The position numbers and the translations under genes were made by a program. Below, piece after piece: positions 5,885-9,072 of a DNA stretch of 9,072 nucleotides. Source of the DNA: Nitrospirota bacterium (GTDB lineage: Bacteria > Nitrospirota_A > Leptospirillia > Leptospirillales > Leptospirillaceae); assembly GCA_027415455.1 (NCBI GenBank), contig DAIBSV010000075.1:1-9072 (forward strand). Reading direction: 5' to 3'. How positions within the stretch are numbered: the first letter of the stretch is position 1; each line of letters starts with the position of its first letter. Under the pieces are notes generated by a model. That model did no database searches. It had not been told where the DNA came from and saw only the letters and a program-made list of their open reading frames with translations.

Positions 5885-6741
5885 CCTCTCCCCCAGTCCA
5901 CCATCGTCCTTTTGGGTGGCGACTCCTTTCCGATGGGAGGATTCCCTTCGGGTCCATTGCCGCATTTCTTGTCCTGGCAGTTCTTTTCCTTTGGGCGCTC
6001 CTGCCTGAGCGATTGACGGGTGTCGATCCATTGTCCCAGCATGCGCGGCTTGTTTTGGCTCCGCCGTTAACCCCGGGACATTTTCTGGGGTGCGACTTCC
6101 TGGGACGCGACTTATGGTCCCGGCTGGTCACGGGGAGTCTGGTCTCCCTTACGGTCGGGGTTTCCGTGGGGGTGCTGTCGACCTTGATCGGGTGTCTTTG
6201 GGGGATCGTTTCCGGATTTTTGGGGCATCCTTGGGATCCGGTAATGATGCGAACCCTTGAGATCTGGTACGCCCTTCCTGAGATCCTTATCGCGACCATC
6301 CTGATGCTGGTGTTGGGCCATGGGCTTCTGGCTGTTATCGTGGCCTTGTCAATCGGGGGATGGATGGGGGTTGCCCGGGTTCTGCGATCCGAAACCCTCC
6401 GCCTTCGGGAAGCGGTTTTCATGGACGCGGCGAGAGCCTCGGGAGCAGGGCCTTTCCGTCTTGTCCTCAGGCATTTTCTTCCCAATGTCCTGCCGGTCAT
6501 TCTGCTCATGTTCCTCTTCAGGATCCCTGGAGGAATCCTGGGCGAGTCGACCCTTTCCTTTCTCGGTCTGGGGCTCGCTCCCCCTGCGGCGAGTTGGGGC
6601 GTTCTGGTGAATGAGGGGTGGAAGGCTCTTCCTATCTCGGCCTTCATGCTTCTTTGGCCCGCAGGATTCATCGTCCTATCCCTGGTCAGCTTCCAGGTCC
6701 TGGCAGACCGTTTCTCCCGCCGCTCCGGAGTCTCCCGGTGA
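5881..6741 (+). CDS. ABC importer permease, DppC/OppC type
   Basis: Inner-membrane channel subunit of a dipeptide/oligopeptide/nickel-type ABC importer. About six hydrophobic segments are visible, the first at residues 26-42 (FLVLAVLFLWALLP region). Other family signs are GHFLGCDFLGRDLWSRL in the DppC-type N-terminal region, and the ATPase-contacting EAA loop DAARASGAGPFRLVLRHFLP, followed by GESTLSFLGLGL and SWGVLVNEGW, both typical of this subunit. The start is uncertain: TTG 5881 gives a 286-residue protein with GGAAGG (5865-5870) 10 bases upstream and a TTGA overlap with the preceding stop; GTG 5839 would add 14 poor residues and overlap the DsrH-like gene. The DppB-type partner follows with a 4-base overlap. 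No ATPase or binding protein is encoded here, so the substrate is unknown. Confidence 0.9.
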   Translation: MTSPPVHHRPFGWRLLSDGRIPFGSIAAFLVLAVLFLWALLPERLTGVDPLSQHARLVLAPPLTPGHFLGCDFLGRDLWSRLVTGSLVSLTVGVSVGVLSTLIGCLWGIVSGFLGHPWDPVMMRTLEIWYALPEILIATILMLVLGHGLLAVIVALSIGGWMGVARVLRSETLRLREAVFMDAARASGAGPFRLVLRHFLPNVLPVILLMFLFRIPGGILGESTLSFLGLGLAPPAASWGVLVNEGWKALPISAFMLLWPAGFIVLSLVSFQVLADRFSRRSGVSR

Positions 6742-7649
6742 ACCGGATCATTCGCCGCCTTCTTTCCTCGCTCCTCCTTCTTTGGGCCGTCTTCACCCTG
6801 ACTTTTCTGCTGACCCGCTTCGCTCCGGGAAACCCTTTTTCGGCCGGACGCCATCTTCCACCCGACGTGATGGCCAATCTCCTCAAAACCTACCATCTCG
6901 ACAAACCCCTCTGGGAGCAATATCTTCTGACCCTCGGGCAGACGCTCACCGGAAATTGGGGAACTTCCTACAAGGCCACGGGGATTCCCGTTTCGGAAAT
7001 CATATCCCAGACTCTTCCGGTCTCCCTGACGCTGGGCATTTTGGCCTTCGGGGCCTCCATCCTCCTTGGTCTTTCGGTGGGACTTCTGATCGGTATCGGG
7101 CCCCTTTGGATCTCCCGCCTTCTCAGATACGGAACAACCCTTTTGGTCGGCCTTCCCTCATTTTTGCTTGCGGCAGTCCTTATCGATGTCGTGGGCCTTC
7201 ATGCCGGGCTTCTTCCGGTCGCTCTCTGGGAAGGCTGGCGGTCTGCGGTTCTTCCTGTCCTTGCCCTGTCAATCGCGCCTGCCGGCTATCTCGCGAGGGT
7301 CTTTGCGACCTCAATGGAAGAGACTCTGGAGAGTCCTTTCTACAGGACATCCCTGGCCAATGGCATCGTGTCTTCCCGCCGGCTCATTTTCCATCTGATT
7401 CTTCCCTCGATGAACGCCGTTTTGGCTTTGGTCGGCCCGCTGGCCGCAGCCTTCCTGACAGGATCCTTTGTGGTCGAAACCGTGTTCGCGATTCCGGGCA
7501 TGGGAAGGGTCTTCGTGCTGTCGGTCATGAACAGGGATTATCCCCTGATCATGGGAACGACGCTCGTGTATACGATATTCCTGACGGTGGCCATTCTGGC
7601 GGGGGATTTCCTTCAGGAAGAAGTGGATCCCCGTGTTCGGTCCCTATAA
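6738..7649 (+). CDS. ABC importer permease, DppB/OppB type
   Basis: Second channel subunit of the same importer, 303 residues, typical for the family. The GTG at 6738 overlaps the previous TGA as GTGA and has GGAG (6727-6730) 7 bases ahead; the open frame extends to 6618 but those codons overlap the DppC-type gene out of frame. The N-terminus NRIIRRLLSSLLLLWAVFTLTFLL is the classic DppB opening, followed by RFAPGNPF, the loop YHLDKPLWEQY, TGNWGTSY, six hydrophobic segments, the EAA loop in TSLANGIVSSRRLIFHLILP, and the DppB signature region FVVETVFAIPGMGRV. DppB normally precedes DppC; here the order is reversed. It ends 15 bases before the convergent stop of the minus-strand gene, with no terminator visible in that gap. 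Confidence 0.92.
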   Translation: MNRIIRRLLSSLLLLWAVFTLTFLLTRFAPGNPFSAGRHLPPDVMANLLKTYHLDKPLWEQYLLTLGQTLTGNWGTSYKATGIPVSEIISQTLPVSLTLGILAFGASILLGLSVGLLIGIGPLWISRLLRYGTTLLVGLPSFLLAAVLIDVVGLHAGLLPVALWEGWRSAVLPVLALSIAPAGYLARVFATSMEETLESPFYRTSLANGIVSSRRLIFHLILPSMNAVLALVGPLAAAFLTGSFVVETVFAIPGMGRVFVLSVMNRDYPLIMGTTLVYTIFLTVAILAGDFLQEEVDPRVRSL

Positions 7650-7664
7650 AAGAAGGGTGAAGGC

Positions 7665-8642
7665 TCAGGCAGGATAGGAAAACCAATCCGAGGAGGATGT
7701 TTTGCGGACGAGGGCCAGGACCTGCTTGTCGACTCCCCGCCCTTCGCAGGAAGCGAGAACCTTGTGCAGAATGTCGTCGAAGATCTCTTCAGTCGGATTG
7801 TGGTAGGCTTCGATCTCCTTCAGGACGGCCTGAAAAATCTCAAGAAGGGCCTTCGCTTTAGAGTCGGTCTTCGCCGAAGGTTCACCGAGGGGAGAGTAGT
7901 GCATCAGGATGGTATGAAAGGCCTTCTTCCTCCGGGAGAGATGAGGGAGTGTCTCGGAAGGATCCGGCTCCGGGGCCGTATTTCGGGAAATGTCGTGCAT
8001 CAGGACCCAGAAACGGACAACTTCCTGGATATCGTCGTCGAGTTTCAGCTTTCGCCCGAGCTTGATTGCGAGCTCGGAGGCAGACTTCCTCATGCCTTCC
8101 GGTTCGTGGCGCGTCCGCTCGAGAAAGGCGGAAAGCTCTTCGAGATCGTCTGCCGACAAGGTCAGCATGACCGCCACCATGGAAGGAAGCGACAGGGATT
8201 GGTCCCGGAAGGCAGAGACGGGAAAGATCGTCCGTTCCGCGGCCCGTGCGGCCATGTTCGAAATGATCGCTGTGCTGATGAGATCATCCGCCCTGTAAAC
8301 TCCTTCATCAATGGAACTGATTCCGATGTAAAGGGATTTCAGAAGGCCTCCGGGCTGGATGAGATCCCGGACGAGGCGATTCGCCAGCACCACACCCCCC
8401 TCCATGGGGGTTTCCGGAAGAAGAAGGTAGAAACGTGTTTCCGAGTCCTCGGCGACGACATCGGTGTTTCGAAGGTGCTTCCTGATGATGTCGTTCAGCT
8501 TTGTGCCCGCAGTAAGGAGCGACGGAGTGTTCGATTGCTCGGCCGTGATCGCGAGAAGGGAGAGAGGCCGATGGTAGCGGAGGGCCCGGAGCAGTTCCTG
8601 CTGGATCGATCCCTGGTTATGTAGGGGAAGGCTTTTTTTCAT
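7665..8642 (-). CDS. Degenerate GGDEF-like domain fused to degenerate HD-GYP-like domain
   Basis: A 325-residue cytoplasmic signalling-type protein. Residues 12-125 follow the GGDEF (diguanylate cyclase) outline: QELLRALRYHRPLSLLAI, LNDIIRKHLRNTDVVAE, FYLLLPET and KSLYIGISS. The GGDEF loop itself is replaced by EDSETR (65-70), so cyclase activity is not expected. Residues 185-315 resemble an HD-GYP domain: LAIKLGRKLKLDDD, then VLMHDISRN with His216-Asp217 at the place of LHDIGK, a HYSPLG near the next metal-ligand segment, and AYHNPTEEIFDDILHKVL near the end. GYP is not seen and several ligands are missing, so phosphodiesterase activity is doubtful. It may be a c-di-GMP effector or an inactive scaffold. 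The start at 8642 has GGGAG (8647-8651) 4 bases before it. The gene lies on the same strand as a chemoreceptor fragment. Domain calls are by pattern, not search. Confidence 0.7.
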   Translation of the reverse strand: MKKSLPLHNQGSIQQELLRALRYHRPLSLLAITAEQSNTPSLLTAGTKLNDIIRKHLRNTDVVAEDSETRFYLLLPETPMEGGVVLANRLVRDLIQPGGLLKSLYIGISSIDEGVYRADDLISTAIISNMAARAAERTIFPVSAFRDQSLSLPSMVAVMLTLSADDLEELSAFLERTRHEPEGMRKSASELAIKLGRKLKLDDDIQEVVRFWVLMHDISRNTAPEPDPSETLPHLSRRKKAFHTILMHYSPLGEPSAKTDSKAKALLEIFQAVLKEIEAYHNPTEEIFDDILHKVLASCEGRGVDKQVLALVRKTSSSDWFSYPA

Positions 8643-8696
8643 TGGGCTCCCGTCCTTTTCTCCTGTGGATGTCCTGCCGACAATTTTTCAGAAATC

Positions 8697-8725
8697 ATAA
8701 CATAAACTATTTCCCTGTGTCACAA
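8697..8725 (-). promoter_or_regulatory. Weak sigma70-type promoter candidate for the signalling gene
   Basis: On the minus strand TTGTGA (8720-8725) and TGTTAT (8697-8702) are 17 bases apart, each matching 4 of 6 consensus positions. An alternative -10, TATGAT (8694-8699), fits better as a hexamer but gives a 20-base spacer. The site lies in the 102-base gap between the chemoreceptor stop and the next ATG. Confidence 0.3.
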
Positions 8726-8744
8726 ATTCCGGATTGCGAGGATA

Positions 8745-9072
8745 TTACCTCAACAGGACCTGATAGTTGCGAAGGGTTTCTCCCACGAGAGAGTCCATCC
8801 CCTGAACGGTCTGGGAGGAGATTCCCATCTGGGACCGGATCTCTTCGGAAAGGCCCGAGAGCTTTTCCAGGGATTTCTCGATGGTTCCGAAGGCCAGCTT
8901 TGTCTCCTCCGTCCGTTCTTTCGTGGTGGCCACGGCCTCCCCGAGTTCGGACAATAGGCCTGTGTTTCTCCGGGTTTCCTCGACCGTCGAATGGATGATG
9001 GTTCCGATGTCGCCGACGGAACGGGCGGTCTGGTCCGCAAGTTTCCTCACCTCATCTGCGACCACGGCGAAA
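8745..9072 (-). CDS. Methyl-accepting chemotaxis protein, C-terminal fragment
   Basis: Only the last 108 codons are in the window; the gene runs off the right edge, so no start is called. The first residues, FAVVADEVRKLADQTARS, are the highly conserved hairpin tip of the chemoreceptor signalling domain that contacts CheA and CheW. The rest is the descending helix, with heptad-like charge and Ala/Leu spacing (TIIHSTVEETRRNTGLLSEL, EKLSGLSEEIRSQMG), and a short tail NYQVLLR before TAA at 8745-8747. No CheR-binding pentapeptide is present. Potential methylation sites lie among the Glu/Gln pairs. Sensing input cannot be told without the N-terminal half. An energy-taxis or sulfur/iron-taxis role is possible but not shown. 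The family assignment is secure. Confidence 0.93.
   Translation of the reverse strand, partial: FAVVADEVRKLADQTARSVGDIGTIIHSTVEETRRNTGLLSELGEAVATTKERTEETKLAFGTIEKSLEKLSGLSEEIRSQMGISSQTVQGMDSLVGETLRNYQVLLR

Noticed and set aside
5856..6920. Open frame of 354 codons on the minus strand
   Set aside because: Antisense to the DppC-type permease; the product is strongly basic and lacks any motif.
6611..7660. Open frame of 349 codons on the plus strand in another frame
   Set aside because: Overlaps the DppB-type gene out of frame; the product is rich in Ser, Pro, Arg and Gly with no membrane segments.
7650..7664. Bidirectional terminator between the convergent genes
   Set aside because: Only 15 bases separate the stop codons and no inverted repeat is visible there.
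7764..8624. Open frame of 286 codons on the plus strand
   Set aside because: Antisense to the GGDEF/HD-type gene; no supporting ribosome site or domain.

Overview
The window is a gene-dense, bacterial-type stretch, roughly 56-58% GC by eye. Its Shine-Dalgarno sites, signal peptides and chemoreceptor fragment point to a Gram-negative-type bacterium. The mix of genes (old yellow enzyme, exported YCF48-type propeller, DsrE/F/H-like trio, dipeptide-type permeases) would fit an acidophilic or sulfur/iron-associated member of the Nitrospirota such as Leptospirillum. That assignment is an impression from gene content and composition, not a demonstrated one. I see no rRNA, tRNA, IS element, integrase or CRISPR array.

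Layout: (1) 17-205, minus: a 62-residue single-pass membrane protein with a good sigma70-type promoter. It is divergent from (2) 396-1469, plus: an old yellow enzyme of the YqjM/NamA type. The 190-base gap between them holds two inverted repeats. (3) 1567-2800, plus: an unrecognised exported protein whose reading frame is broken at a run of nine G (2493-2501); removing one G restores a 410-residue protein. (4) 2801-3089: a non-coding leader with a strong promoter-like element, a possible 32-codon upstream ORF and a small hairpin. (5) 3090-4151, plus: an exported seven-repeat YCF48/BNR-type beta-propeller. (6) A 26-base perfect palindrome at 4174-4199.

(7) 4223-7649, plus: six tightly packed genes, probably one operon. 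They encode a membrane-anchored protein of unknown function, three small proteins resembling DsrE/TusD, DsrF/TusC and DsrH/TusB in order and length, then two ABC permease subunits in the order DppC-type, DppB-type. Overlaps of 1 to 4 bases link 214-aa protein to DsrE, DsrH to DppC, and DppC to DppB. Coupling a sulfur-relay-like trio to an importer membrane channel, with no ATPase or binding protein in view, is the most system-like and unusual feature here.

(8) 7665-8642, minus: a signalling-type protein that looks like a degenerate GGDEF domain followed by a degenerate HD-GYP-like domain. (9) 8745-9072, minus: the C-terminal end of a methyl-accepting chemotaxis protein, running off the window. 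These two share a strand and may belong to one signalling locus. They converge on the permease operon with only 15 bases between stop codons.
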